DNA of 64,000 nt, from NCBI GenBank assembly GCA_016713735.1, contig JADJOP010000001.1, forward strand, positions 186,001-250,000, read 5' to 3'. Made by a program: the position numbers and the translations under genes. Of the stretch, positions 1-8,426 are shown in pieces. Position 1 is the stretch's first letter; each line of letters starts with the position of its first letter. Below the pieces are notes generated by a model. That model did not search any database. It was not told where the DNA came from and saw only the letters and a program-made list of their open reading frames with translations. This DNA comes from Bryobacterales bacterium. Its GTDB lineage: Bacteria > Acidobacteriota > Terriglobia > Bryobacterales > Bryobacteraceae.

Positions 1-40
1 CACTCATGTTTCTTTGTCGGGAGGGTTGGCCTCAACATGC

Positions 41-72
41 AAAAAGCCCGCATCCGTTTCCGGATGCGGGCT
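41..72 (-). terminator. Rho-independent terminator of the alpha operon
   Basis: A perfect 12-bp inverted repeat (AGCCCGCATCCG / CGGATGCGGGCT) with a 4-nt loop lies 25 nt beyond the rplQ stop. Read on the minus strand it is followed by five T residues, the classic intrinsic terminator layout. It closes the long ribosomal transcription unit. Confidence 0.9.
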
Positions 73-97
73 GCAAACTGTTGTTTCTGAGGAAGTT

Positions 98-547
98 TTA
101 CTCCTCGGGCGAACCATCCTCACGACCCTCGCGCAGAGCCTTGAGGCGATCCTCGCGGCGCTTGGCGCGGTCGGCGGCGCGTTTCACCAGTTCGGTGCCG
201 ACCAGTTCGATCTTGCACAACTCCGCGCCGTCGCCCTTGCGGGGTCCAAGGCGGGTGATGCGGGTGTAGCCGCCGTTGCGCTGGGCGAACTTGGCGCCGA
301 GCTTGTCGAAGACCTTCTTCACCGACGCCGGGGTCTGGAGGAACATGGCGGCGCGGCGGCGGGCGGCGAGCGAGCCGTCCTTGCCGAGGGTGATCATCTT
401 CTCCACGATCGGCTTGACGGCCTTGGCCTTGGGCACGGTGGTGATAGCGAAGTCGTGCTCAATGATCGAGGTCACCAGGTTTCGCAGCAGGGCCCGGCGG
501 TGGCCGATGGGGCGGCTTAGTTTATTTCCAGCTCTTCTATGACGCAT
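98..547 (-). CDS. rplQ: 50S ribosomal protein L17
   Basis: L17 is a large-subunit protein near the peptide exit tunnel. The family N-terminus (MRHRRAGNKLSRP) and the internal GPRKGDGAELCKIEL stretch are visible. At 149 aa it is longer than the usual 115-130 aa; the excess is a charged C-terminal tail from about residue 125. It is the last gene of the run, 21 nt after rpoA, with a GGAGAG ribosome binding site. Confidence 0.96.
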   Translation of the reverse strand: MRHRRAGNKLSRPIGHRRALLRNLVTSIIEHDFAITTVPKAKAVKPIVEKMITLGKDGSLAARRRAAMFLQTPASVKKVFDKLGAKFAQRNGGYTRITRLGPRKGDGAELCKIELVGTELVKRAADRAKRREDRLKALREGREDGSPEE

Positions 548-568
548 TGCGTGATTCTCTCCGGGGGA

Positions 569-1603
569 TTACTCGCCTGCTTCCATCGGTTCGCCGGGCT
601 CATCGCCGAGGGCGACCGGCTGGCCGGTGGGCGAAATCAGCCGGCCCTGCGAATCGAAGCGCATACCGAAGCTGAGGCCGAGGCCTTGCAGGATTTCCTT
701 GATCTCATTGAGCGACTTGCGGCCGAAGTTCTTGGTGCGGAGCATTTCCGCCTCGGACTTCTGCACGAGGTCGCCGATGGTTTGAATGTTGGCGTTCTTG
801 AGGCAGTTGTAGGAACGGACGCTGAGCTCAAGCTCTTCCACCGAGCGGTTCAGCACTTCGTTCATCTGGTTGATGGCGCGTTCGGCCGGTTCCTCGGCAA
901 CCTCGGGGAGTTCCTCGAAGTTGATGAAGATGCTCATGTGGTCCTTGAGCAGCTTGGCGGCCTGGCCGATGGCGTCCTGCGGGGCAATGGCGCCGTTGGT
1001 CCACACTTCGATGGTGAGCTTGTCGTAGTCGGTCATCTGGCCGAGGCGGGCGGCCTCGACGGCGAAGTTGACCTTGCGCACCGGCGAGTGGACCGAGTCG
1101 ATCGGGATGAAGTCGACCGGCAGGTCGTCGTCGAAATTGCGGTCGGCCGAGACATAGCCGCGGCCGGACTTCAGGCGCATTTCGATGGAGAGCGTACCGC
1201 CCTCGCTGACGGTGGCGATGTGCAGGTGGCGGTCAAGCACCTCGACGTCGCCTTCGACCTCGATCTGGCCGCTCAGCACCTCGCCCGCGCCCTCGACCTT
1301 GATGCGGGCCGTACGCAGGCCCTCCCCTTCCATCTTGAAGGGGACCTGCTTCAGGTTGAGAATGATGTCGGTGGCGTCTTCGACCACGCCCGGAATCGGG
1401 CTGAACTCGTGCGACACGCCTTCAATTCGTACGGCCGTGATGGCCGCGCCCTCAATCGAGCTCAGCAGCACGCGGCGCAAACTGCTGCCGATAGTGGTAC
1501 CGAAGCCACGTTCGAAGGGCTGGGCCCAGAACATCCCGTAACGCTCGTTGAGCGTCTCAGTGTTGGCCACCAGCCGCTTCGGCTTCTGAAAACCCTTGAA
1601 CAT
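569..1603 (-). CDS. rpoA: DNA-directed RNA polymerase subunit alpha
   Basis: This is the alpha subunit that nucleates RNA polymerase assembly. The N-terminal dimerisation and assembly domain (about residues 1-235) contains SLRRVLLSS at 41-49. A flexible acidic linker (about 232-245) leads to the C-terminal domain (about 250-320), where R263 in LSVRSYNCLKNANI and GRKSLNEIKE are the UP-element DNA-binding residues. At 344 aa it is near the usual length. An AAGGAG site precedes the ATG. It lies between rpsD and rplQ, the standard alpha-operon order. Confidence 0.98.
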   Translation of the reverse strand: MFKGFQKPKRLVANTETLNERYGMFWAQPFERGFGTTIGSSLRRVLLSSIEGAAITAVRIEGVSHEFSPIPGVVEDATDIILNLKQVPFKMEGEGLRTARIKVEGAGEVLSGQIEVEGDVEVLDRHLHIATVSEGGTLSIEMRLKSGRGYVSADRNFDDDLPVDFIPIDSVHSPVRKVNFAVEAARLGQMTDYDKLTIEVWTNGAIAPQDAIGQAAKLLKDHMSIFINFEELPEVAEEPAERAINQMNEVLNRSVEELELSVRSYNCLKNANIQTIGDLVQKSEAEMLRTKNFGRKSLNEIKEILQGLGLSFGMRFDSQGRLISPTGQPVALGDEPGEPMEAGE

Positions 1604-1670
1604 GCTTTTCTCCTTATGATGGGGTTTCCCGCATTAGCCGTCCCGCGGCGGTTCAGGCCGCGGGCCGAGG

Positions 1671-2303
1671 TTACTTCGAGTACAACTCGACGATCATCTG
1701 GTCGTTGATCTGGATTTGCACCAGGTCTTCGCGCTTCGGATGACCGAGAACTTTTGCCTTCAACGTTTCGCGGTCGACCTCCAGCCAGTTCGGGCTGGGC
1801 TGGTGGGCGGTGGCGTCGCGGGCGGCGAGAACGGCAGCGTTGTTTTTGCTCTTTTCGCGCACTTCAACGACGTCGCCGGGCTTGACGACGAAGGAGGGGA
1901 TGTTGACCTTGCGGCCGTTCACCTGGATGTGGCCGTGGCGTACGATCTGGCGGCTCTGGGGCCGCGAGGTGCCGAAGCCCATGCGGAAAACGACGTTATC
2001 CAGGCGACGCTCGAGAAGGTACAGCAGGTTGTGACCCGTAATGCCGTCCATTTTGACGGCCTTCTCGAACGTGTTGCGGAACTGCGTTTCGAGCAAGCCG
2101 TAGACACGGCGCGCCTTCTGTTTCTCACGCAACTGCAGGCCGTAGCCGACGATCTTCTGCTTACGGTCTTTGCCATGCTGGCCGGGGATGAAGTTGCGCT
2201 TCTCAATGGCGCACTTTTCCGTATAGCAGCGCTCCCCTTTCAAAAACAACTTCATACCCTCGCGCCGGCACTGGCGGCACACCGGGCCAATATATCGAGC
2301 CAC
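1671..2303 (-). CDS. rpsD: 30S ribosomal protein S4 (zinc-binding form)
   Basis: S4 is a primary 16S rRNA-binding protein. I chose the GTG start because AAGGAGA lies 7 nt upstream and the product then begins MARYIGPVCRQCRREG at 210 aa, the family length. The longer reading from an upstream start has no homology. C9, C12, C26 and C31 match the zinc ligands of the Thermus S4. The S4 RNA-binding motif (RLDNVVFRMGF, then RQIVRHGHIQVNG) follows at about 90-130. Confidence 0.96.
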   Translation of the reverse strand: MARYIGPVCRQCRREGMKLFLKGERCYTEKCAIEKRNFIPGQHGKDRKQKIVGYGLQLREKQKARRVYGLLETQFRNTFEKAVKMDGITGHNLLYLLERRLDNVVFRMGFGTSRPQSRQIVRHGHIQVNGRKVNIPSFVVKPGDVVEVREKSKNNAAVLAARDATAHQPSPNWLEVDRETLKAKVLGHPKREDLVQIQINDQMIVELYSK

Positions 2304-2466
2304 TTCTTCTCTCCTTGACCTGTTCACGAACCAGCCTGTTACATGACTGGTCCGGTGGGTGAAGTTTACAGGCGGTCTCGGCGCCCTTCGTCCTTCTCAC
2401 CTTGGCTCCCGAAGGAGCCGCATCCTGCCCGGGCTTACCCGTCACGGGGCGAGCTTGAGCTTAAAC

Positions 2467-2882
2467 TTACACGCGCCGCTTTTTGGGCGGGCGGCAACCA
2501 TTGTGGGGGATCGGCGTCGTGTCGGTGATGCACCGCACTTCGATTCCGACCGAAGCCAGCGCGCGGACAGCCGATTCACGGCCGGCGCCCGGACCACTGA
2601 CAAACACGACGACGGTCCGCAGACCGTATTCCTGGACTTGCTGGCGGCCGTAAAAGCGGCCTGCTGCGCGGCAAACGGCGTTCCCTTGCGCGACCCGCGG
2701 AAGCCGAGCGAGCCGGCGCTCGACCAGGAGAGCACGTTGCCCGTCTGGTCCGTGATGGTCACGATCGTGTTGTTGAAGGAAGCCTGAACGAACACCACCC
2801 CGGTGGGTACGTTCTTTTTTTCGCGCTTCTTAAACTGTTTCTTCTTGCCGCCCTTGGCGTTTTTTGCTTGAGCCTTAGCCAT
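2467..2882 (-). CDS. rpsK: 30S ribosomal protein S11 (single-base frameshift)
   Basis: S11 lies on the 30S platform near the anticodon-Shine-Dalgarno helix. The first frame carries a lysine-rich N-terminus and the core VVFVQASFNNTIVTITDQTG up to AAQQAAFTAASK. It then loses homology. From about position 2637 the missing C-terminus continues in another frame as QEYGLRTVVVFVSGPGAG and ends TPIPHNGCRPPKKRRV before a TAA at 2467-2469. Restoring one base (a C on the plus strand near 2637) gives a normal 138-aa S11. Since S11 is essential, a sequence or assembly error is likely. The site sits between rpsM and rpsD as expected. Confidence 0.9.
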
Positions 2883-2983
2883 TCGTTCCTCTGTATCTCA
2901 TCACGGCGCACCAACCGCGAGCGCCTGGACTGCAGCCGGCCAACCGCTTCCTTTGGGGAGCGGGGGCAGGAGGCGGAGCCTCC

Positions 2984-3364
2984 CTACTTGCCGGCCTTCT
3001 TCTTGTTGGCCACCGTGCCGCGGCGCGGACCCTTGCGGGTGCGGGCGTTGGTGTGCGTGCGCTGGCCGCGCGCGGGCAAGCCGCGGCGGTGGCGCAGGCC
3101 ACGGTAGGAGCCCATTTCGATCAGGCGGCGGACGTTGAGCGTCAACTCCTTCCGCAGGTCGCCTTCAATGGACCCTTCCTCTTCGAGAAGGAGGCGGATG
3201 TGGTTCACCTCTTCCTCGGTGAGGTCGGCGATCTTCTTGTTCGGGTCGACGCCCACACGGTGGAGGATCGACTTCGCGCGGGTGCGCCCCACGCCGAAAA
3301 TGTAGGTCAAACCAATCTCTGCCCGCTTCCGGGGCGGCAAATCCACGCCTGCGATACGCGCCAT
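2984..3364 (-). CDS. rpsM: 30S ribosomal protein S13
   Basis: S13 is a head protein of the small subunit that contacts the P-site tRNA and L5. The family start MARIAGVDLPPRKRAEIGL and the GLRHRRGLPARGQRTHTNAR signature (about residues 90-110) are present. Length (126 aa) is normal. AAGGAG precedes the ATG. About 100 nt separate it from rpsK. Confidence 0.97.
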   Translation of the reverse strand: MARIAGVDLPPRKRAEIGLTYIFGVGRTRAKSILHRVGVDPNKKIADLTEEEVNHIRLLLEEEGSIEGDLRKELTLNVRRLIEMGSYRGLRHRRGLPARGQRTHTNARTRKGPRRGTVANKKKAGK

Positions 3365-3380
3365 GTTCCTGTTCTCCTTC

Positions 3381-3494
3381 TTAGCCTTGACGCTGCTTGT
3401 GCTTCGGGTTGACGCAGATCACCCGGACCACGCCATGGCGCTGCAGCAGCTTGCACTTTTCACAAATCTTTTTGACCGACGCGCGAACCTTCAT
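3381..3494 (-). CDS. rpmJ: 50S ribosomal protein L36 (zinc-ribbon form)
   Basis: This 37-aa reading frame begins MKVRASVKKICEKCK and ends KHKQRQG, the complete L36. C11, C14, C27 and H32 form the zinc site, so it is the zinc-containing variant. An AAAGGTGAG site lies just upstream. It lies between infA and rpsM, its usual place. Confidence 0.96.
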   Translation of the reverse strand: MKVRASVKKICEKCKLLQRHGVVRVICVNPKHKQRQG

Positions 3495-3536
3495 GGCTCA
3501 CCTTTCCTTTTTCGCCCCGGCGGCGGCACGCTCAAC

Positions 3537-3809
3537 TTAAGCGCGCTCCCCCCGGACATCCAGTAACTTCGTGATCCGCCCTCGCCCGGGATCATGGGGC
3601 GACAGCACCACTTCCACGCGATCACCCGGCCGCAGCCGGACAAAATTGACCGCGCTTGCCGCTCCCGCATGGGCCAGAATCTCGCGGCGGTCTTCCAACC
3701 GCACACGCCACTTGGCCTGGGGAAGCTCGGCGAGAACCTCCGCAACCACCTGGTCCGGACCGCGCCCGGCCTGCGGCCCTTTCGGGCTTACGGCCTCGTC
3801 AGAACCCAC
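3537..3809 (-). CDS. infA: Translation initiation factor IF-1 (divergent)
   Basis: The S1/OB-fold core is recognisable: VVAEVLAELPQAKWRVRLED, EILAHAG, NFVRLRPGDRVEVVLSPHD and GRGRITKLL align with IF-1 end to end, and the gene sits in the infA slot between map and rpmJ. It differs from typical IF-1 at many otherwise conserved positions, has an unusual N-terminus, and carries extra residues after RGRITKLL. The start is uncertain: GTG at 3807-3809 (used here, 90 aa, overlapping the map stop by 22 nt), TTG at 3884 or GTG at 3749 are possible, and none has a good Shine-Dalgarno. A more typical infA elsewhere in the genome cannot be excluded. Confidence 0.82.
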   Translation of the reverse strand: MGSDEAVSPKGPQAGRGPDQVVAEVLAELPQAKWRVRLEDRREILAHAGAASAVNFVRLRPGDRVEVVLSPHDPGRGRITKLLDVRGERA

Positions 3810-4558
3810 GGACCATCCGCCGTCACCGCCACGCAGTGTTCGAAGTGGGCCGAGTACGATCCATCCTTCGAAACCGCCGTCCAACGGTCGGCCTTCAACT
3901 TGCTGTCGCCCGCACCGGCGTTCACCATCGGCTCAATCGCGAAGACCATGCCTTCCTTTAGCCTCGGGTTGTCGTTCCGGCTGTCGACATAATTGGGAAT
4001 CTGCGGCTCTTCGTGCAACTGGGTGCCGATGCCGTGCCCCACATACTCCTTCACGATGGAGAACCCGTTCGCTTTCACGTGGTTTTCCACCGCGGCGCAA
4101 ATATCAAACAGCCGGTTGCCCGGCCTGACCTGCTCAATGGCCCGTTCGAGCGACGCTTTCGTCACATCGAGCAGGCGCTTCACCTGCGGCTCCGGCGCAC
4201 CCACGGGGACCGTGGTGGCCGAATCGCCGAACCAGCCGTGCAACTCGACGCCCGTGTCGATCGAAACAATGTCGCCCTTCTTCAACTGCACCTTCGCCGA
4301 GGGAAGGCCGTGGACGATCTCGTCATTCACGCTCGTGCAGAGCACGAAGCCAAACCGCTGCCCGACCGCCGGCACATAGTAGCCCTTAAAGGCGGGCCGG
4401 GCGCCGGCATCGCGGATCATTTTCTCAGCCGCCACCTCCAGATCCATCGTCGTGACGCCTTCCCGCACCATGCCGGAAAGCTCGTTGAGGATCGAATGGA
4501 CCAGGAGACCGCTTGCTCGCATTTTTTCGAGCTCGGCGGGCGTTTTTCGGATGATCAT
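3788..4558 (-). CDS. map: Methionine aminopeptidase type I
   Basis: The enzyme removes the initiator methionine from nascent proteins. Counting from an upstream GTG (six codons earlier, 4576), the dinuclear metal ligands are D107 (SIDTG), D118 (FGDSA), H181 (GHGIG), E215 (IEPM) and E246 (HFEH), with H89 and H188 as accessory active-site histidines. I prefer the ATG giving MIIRKTPAELEKM because this is where family members begin. Neither start has a well-spaced ribosome binding site. In many bacteria adk lies between secY and map; here it is absent. Confidence 0.95.
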   Translation of the reverse strand: MIIRKTPAELEKMRASGLLVHSILNELSGMVREGVTTMDLEVAAEKMIRDAGARPAFKGYYVPAVGQRFGFVLCTSVNDEIVHGLPSAKVQLKKGDIVSIDTGVELHGWFGDSATTVPVGAPEPQVKRLLDVTKASLERAIEQVRPGNRLFDICAAVENHVKANGFSIVKEYVGHGIGTQLHEEPQIPNYVDSRNDNPRLKEGMVFAIEPMVNAGAGDSKLKADRWTAVSKDGSYSAHFEHCVAVTADGPWVLTRP

Positions 4559-4615
4559 GCGTTTTTGATCATGCACTGCGGCGCAAAATTCCTCTATGTT
4601 ATATCCTACAACAAC

Positions 4616-6016
4616 TTAGATCGCACTGCGTCGGCCCCGGATGCGTCCGGCCCGCGGCGTGAATCCTTCGTAGTGGCGCATGATCAGCTGCGCCTCCACC
4701 TGATTGACCGTATCCATCGCCACGCCGACGACGATCAGCAGCGAGGTACCGCCGAAATAGAAGCTCACACCAAGGCCGTCCAGCAGCCAGCGCGGGAAGT
4801 AGGTGTCAATGAAATTGCCCACCAGCGGAAGCGTCTGCAGCTTCACACCGGAGATCATGATCTCGGGGATGATCGAGAGCAGCGCCAGGTACAGGCCGCC
4901 CACCATCGTGATCCGGGTCAGGATCTTGTTCATGTAGTCGGCGGTGTTGCGCCCCGGCCGGATGCCGGGAATGAAGCCGCCGTACTTACGCATGTTGTCC
5001 GCCGCTTCGTTCGGGTTGAAGATGATCGAGATGTAGAAGAAGCAGAAGAAGATGATGCCCGCGGTGTAGATCAGGAAGTAGAGCGGCTGCGAGTGGCTGA
5101 TGGCGCCCAGCATGCCGCGCAACCATTCCGAGTTGCGGACCAGGTCAAGCCCCATGAAACTTTGCGGAATCGCCAGCAGCGACGAGGCGAAGATCACCGG
5201 GATGACGCCGCCGGCATTCACCTTCAGCGGCAGGTGCGTCGATTGCCCGCCCATCATGCGGCGGCCCACCATGCGCTTGGCATACTGCACCGGGATGCGG
5301 CGCTCGCCGCGCTCCACCAGCACAATGAAGGCAACCACGGCGACCATGATGAGCAGGATGATCGCCACGTGGAGCACCGTCCACTGGCGGGTGACAAAGA
5401 CGTTCGTGTAAATCTCTTCCATCGCCGAGGGCAGGCCGCGCACGATGCCGGCGAAAATGATCAGCGACATGCCGTTGCCGATGCCGCGCTCAGTGATCTG
5501 TTCGCCCAGCCACATGATGAAGGCCGTGCCCGTGGTGAGCGAGATCATCGTCATCAGGATGAAGCCGATGCCCGGATTCATGACGAAACCGCCTTCCATC
5601 GATTGCAACGTAGTGGCAATGCCGATGGACTGCATCATGGCCAGGCCGACGGTGAGGTAGCGCGTCCACTGGGTGATCTTGCGCCGCCCCAGTTCGCCTT
5701 CCTTCTGGAGCTTTTCAAGGGCGGGCACAACGACGGTCATCAACTGCAGGATGATCGACGCCGTGATGTAGGGCATGATGCCCAGCGCAAACACCGTCAG
5801 GCGGCGGAACATACCGCCGCTGAACATATCGATGAATCCGAAGAACGTTCCCTGGTTCTGCGCGAAGAACTGTTCGAGGCGGGTAGCGTCGATGCCCGGC
5901 GTCGGGATGTGCGCGCCCAGGCGGTAAACGGCCAGCAGCCCCAGCGTGAACAGCACGCGGTTGCGCAGATCCGGTATGCGGAATACGTTGGCGACGGCTT
6001 CGAGAAACTTATTCAT
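4616..6016 (-). CDS. secY: Protein translocase subunit SecY
   Basis: SecY is the channel of the Sec translocon in the inner membrane. The 466-aa protein shows the ten-helix pattern. Family signatures include RLGAHIPTPGID in the first periplasmic segment, LGIMPYITASIILQL, KEGELGRRKITQWTRYLTV, GIGNGMSLIIFAGI, GGVIPVIFASSLL and the cytosolic loop ending NQVEAQLIMRHYEGF. It follows rplO, the universal spc-operon position. Confidence 0.98.
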   Translation of the reverse strand: MNKFLEAVANVFRIPDLRNRVLFTLGLLAVYRLGAHIPTPGIDATRLEQFFAQNQGTFFGFIDMFSGGMFRRLTVFALGIMPYITASIILQLMTVVVPALEKLQKEGELGRRKITQWTRYLTVGLAMMQSIGIATTLQSMEGGFVMNPGIGFILMTMISLTTGTAFIMWLGEQITERGIGNGMSLIIFAGIVRGLPSAMEEIYTNVFVTRQWTVLHVAIILLIMVAVVAFIVLVERGERRIPVQYAKRMVGRRMMGGQSTHLPLKVNAGGVIPVIFASSLLAIPQSFMGLDLVRNSEWLRGMLGAISHSQPLYFLIYTAGIIFFCFFYISIIFNPNEAADNMRKYGGFIPGIRPGRNTADYMNKILTRITMVGGLYLALLSIIPEIMISGVKLQTLPLVGNFIDTYFPRWLLDGLGVSFYFGGTSLLIVVGVAMDTVNQVEAQLIMRHYEGFTPRAGRIRGRRSAI

Positions 6017-6058
6017 GCCTGAATCCCCAAGGGGCCGGAACAGGGTCCCAGCCGGCGG

Positions 6059-6685
6059 CTACTTTTCTTTCTTCGGCGCTTTGGTCTTCGGCGCTTTGAC
6101 CGACTTTTCTTTGGGCTTCGCTTCGGCCGGAGCAGCGGCCTCCGGCTTAGGCGCCGGCGGCTGCGCCGCGACGCGCGCCTGGTGCTCGGCCCTGCCCTTG
6201 GCCTTGGCCAGGGCCTTTTCGGTCGGCGGCGGGCCGGCGGGGCGAACGGGGATCTTCTCCACCGAGCCGCCCAGGGCTACAATCTTCTTCTCAGCCTCTT
6301 CGCTGAACAGGTGCGCCTTCACCGTAATCTTGCGGGTGAGCTCGCCGCCGGCGAGGATCTTCAGGCCGTCGCGGAGGCTCTTGATGGCTCCGCATTCCAC
6401 CAGCGATTCCGGCGTGAACGTATCGCCGTCGAGCTTCTCCAGCCGGCCGATGTTGAGCAGCGCGTATTCCTTTTTGAACGGGTTGGTGAAACCGCGCTTG
6501 GGCATACGGCGGTGCAGCGGCATCTGGCCGCCTTCAAACCCGCGCATCTTCGAATAACCCGATACCGAGCGGGCGCCCTTGGCGCCGCGGCCCGAGTATT
6601 TGCCGCGGCCGGAGCCCATGCCCTGGCCGATGCGGCGCTGTTTCTTTACCTGTCCGGCGGGCGGTTTGACTTGGCTCAAATTCAT
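6059..6685 (-). CDS. rplO: 50S ribosomal protein L15 with long C-terminal tail
   Basis: L15 assembles late into the 50S subunit. The glycine-rich N-terminus (GRGKYSGRGAKGARS, residues 27-41) and the RRMPKRGFTNPFKKEY segment are canonical. The normal L15 fold ends near residue 150. A further roughly 58 residues rich in Ala, Pro, Lys and Glu follow (KPEAAAPAEAKPKEK and similar), giving 208 aa instead of about 145-150. The tail is low-complexity and probably disordered. AGGAG precedes the ATG. Confidence 0.96.
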   Translation of the reverse strand: MNLSQVKPPAGQVKKQRRIGQGMGSGRGKYSGRGAKGARSVSGYSKMRGFEGGQMPLHRRMPKRGFTNPFKKEYALLNIGRLEKLDGDTFTPESLVECGAIKSLRDGLKILAGGELTRKITVKAHLFSEEAEKKIVALGGSVEKIPVRPAGPPPTEKALAKAKGRAEHQARVAAQPPAPKPEAAAPAEAKPKEKSVKAPKTKAPKKEK

Positions 6686-6712
6686 GTTCTGTCAGCTCCT
6701 GCTTGGTGCGCC

Positions 6713-6898
6713 TTACTTCTCCACGATGGCCAGCAGATGGGGCACCTTGGCCACCATGCCGCGGAAGCCCGCGTTGTTCGGCACCGTCGCCGTCTGGTTC
6801 ATTTTCTTCAAACCCAGCTGGCGCACAATCACCTTTTGCTTTTCGGGGCGGCCGGTCGGGCTGGCCACCAGTTTGATCGTGATCGTTCCCTGCGACAT
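6713..6898 (-). CDS. rpmD: 50S ribosomal protein L30
   Basis: This small 61-aa protein has the L30 pattern: ITIKLVASPTGRPEKQKVI, LGLKKMNQTATVPNN and GMVAKVPHLLAIVE. It lies between rpsE and rplO as in other bacteria, with an AAGGA site upstream of the ATG. Confidence 0.95.
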   Translation of the reverse strand: MSQGTITIKLVASPTGRPEKQKVIVRQLGLKKMNQTATVPNNAGFRGMVAKVPHLLAIVEK

Positions 6899-6929
6899 GA
6901 GGTAATCCTTCTTGTTCTGAATCCCGCGC

Positions 6930-7448
6930 CTAGGCCTTCAAACGGTCTACCGGAAGGCCACGCAGGTCGGCGACTTCGGCGCGGTCACGCAACTGCTCAA
7001 GCGCATCCACGGCGGCGCGCACCACGTTATGAGGGTTGTGCGAGCCGATGGACTTGGTGACCACATTCGGAATGCCGGCCGCTTCCATCACCGCGCGCAC
7101 CGGGCCGCCGGCGATCACGCCCGTTCCGGCCGGAGCCGGCTTCAACAATACCTGTCCCGAACCGAAACGGCCCAGCACGGGGTGCAGGATCGAGTGCTCG
7201 GTAACATGCACCTTGCGCAGGTTCCGCTTGGCGGCTTCAATGCCCTTCTTGATGGCCGAGGGAACTTCGCGCGCCTTGCCGGTGCCGAAGCCCACCACCT
7301 TCGCCCCAGGGTCGCCGATGACGATCAGCGCCGCGAAGCTCAGGTTCTTACCGCCTTTCACTACCTTGGTGACGCGGTTGATCGAGATCACCTGTTCTTT
7401 GAGGTTCAGTCCCCCGACGTCCGTTTTTTTGATGTAATTCACCGGCAT
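6930..7448 (-). CDS. rpsE: 30S ribosomal protein S5
   Basis: S5 helps maintain decoding accuracy. The N-terminal double-stranded RNA-binding half (VKGGKNLSFAALIVIGD, GFGTGKAREVPSAIKKG) and the C-terminal half (ILKPAP-like VLLKPAPAGTGVIAGGPVR, SIGSHNPHNVVRA) are intact over 172 aa. It stops with TAG. AAGGAAG lies before the ATG. Confidence 0.97.
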   Translation of the reverse strand: MPVNYIKKTDVGGLNLKEQVISINRVTKVVKGGKNLSFAALIVIGDPGAKVVGFGTGKAREVPSAIKKGIEAAKRNLRKVHVTEHSILHPVLGRFGSGQVLLKPAPAGTGVIAGGPVRAVMEAAGIPNVVTKSIGSHNPHNVVRAAVDALEQLRDRAEVADLRGLPVDRLKA

Positions 7449-7468
7449 TCGATCTTCCTTGTCTGGCC

Positions 7469-7831
7469 CTAGAACTCAAGTCCCGCTTCGCGCGCGCCAT
7501 CGGCCAGCGCCTTCACGCGGCCATGGTAGAGATAACCGCCACGGTCAAAGACAACCGCCTTGATGCCCTTTTCCTTGGCCCGTTCGGCCACCAGCTTGCC
7601 AATCTCCTTGGCGCCGGCGACGTTACCGCCGTTCTTCACCTTACCGTCCTTCTCGTGCGAGGAGGCCGACACAAGCGTCACTCCGGCGCGGTCGTCGATC
7701 ACCTGCGCGTAGATGTGTGCCAGGCTGCGGTACACCGCCAGACGGGGGCGCTCGGCTGTGCCGCTCACCTTGGCGCGAATCCGCTTGTGCAGCCGGATGC
7801 GGTGCTCGATGCGGGATGGCTTATTGATCAT
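7469..7831 (-). CDS. rplR: 50S ribosomal protein L18
   Basis: L18 binds 5S rRNA in the central protuberance. The 120-aa protein shows RLAVYRSLAHIYAQVIDD, the GAKEIGKLVAERAKEKGI helix and the FDRGGYLYHGRVKALADGAREAGLEF C-terminus, all typical. An AAGGAG site precedes the ATG. Confidence 0.97.
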   Translation of the reverse strand: MINKPSRIEHRIRLHKRIRAKVSGTAERPRLAVYRSLAHIYAQVIDDRAGVTLVSASSHEKDGKVKNGGNVAGAKEIGKLVAERAKEKGIKAVVFDRGGYLYHGRVKALADGAREAGLEF

Positions 7832-7868
7832 GACCTTCTAAACTCCTTTGCTCACAGGCCACGCGCGG

Positions 7869-8408
7869 CTACTTGCCGCCCGCTCCGGCCTTGCCAGCTT
7901 TCTTGCGCAGCACCTCGCCGGTGTAGCGCACGCCTTTGTTCTTGTACGGATCCGGCGGACGCAGGAAGCGCATGTTGGCGCACACCTGGCCGAGCAGCTG
8001 CTTATCGTGGCCTGTCAGCACGAGGTGAGTCAACTTCTCCACCTTGGCGTCGACGCCCTCGGGCAGGTAGAACTCCACCGCGTGTGAATAGCCGAGGCTG
8101 AAGGCCACGATGCGCGCGCCCTTCATCTCCATGCGGTAGCCGGTGCCGACCACGTCGATCTCGCGGGTGAACCCGGTGGAGACGCCGGTCACGGCGTTGG
8201 CCGTGAGCGCCCGCACCAGGCCGTGCTTGGCGGCGTGCTTGTCGGAATCGCGCAGGATGTTGAGAATTCCGTTCTCCTGGCGCACCTGGATTCCCTCGGG
8301 GATGGCCACCGTGAGCCGCCCCTTCGGACCCTTCACTTCAATCTCTTCGCCAATCTTAATTTCCACGCCCTTGGGGAGCGGAATGGGCTTTTTACCGATA
8401 CGCGACAT
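7869..8408 (-). CDS. rplF: 50S ribosomal protein L6
   Basis: L6 lies near the factor-binding site of the 50S. The start MSRIGKKPIPLPKGVEIKI, the two tandem L6 folds and the C-terminal signature RPPDPYKNKGVRYTGEVLRKK (about residues 149-169) are present. Length 179 aa is standard. Confidence 0.97.
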   Translation of the reverse strand: MSRIGKKPIPLPKGVEIKIGEEIEVKGPKGRLTVAIPEGIQVRQENGILNILRDSDKHAAKHGLVRALTANAVTGVSTGFTREIDVVGTGYRMEMKGARIVAFSLGYSHAVEFYLPEGVDAKVEKLTHLVLTGHDKQLLGQVCANMRFLRPPDPYKNKGVRYTGEVLRKKAGKAGAGGK

Positions 8409-8426
8409 TCTTCTTCTCCCTTCCGC

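Noticed and set aside
4013..6022. A 669-codon open frame antisense to secY and map
   Set aside because: It is rich in Arg/His, has no recognisable domain and mirrors the GC-rich codon pattern of secY; a shadow frame.
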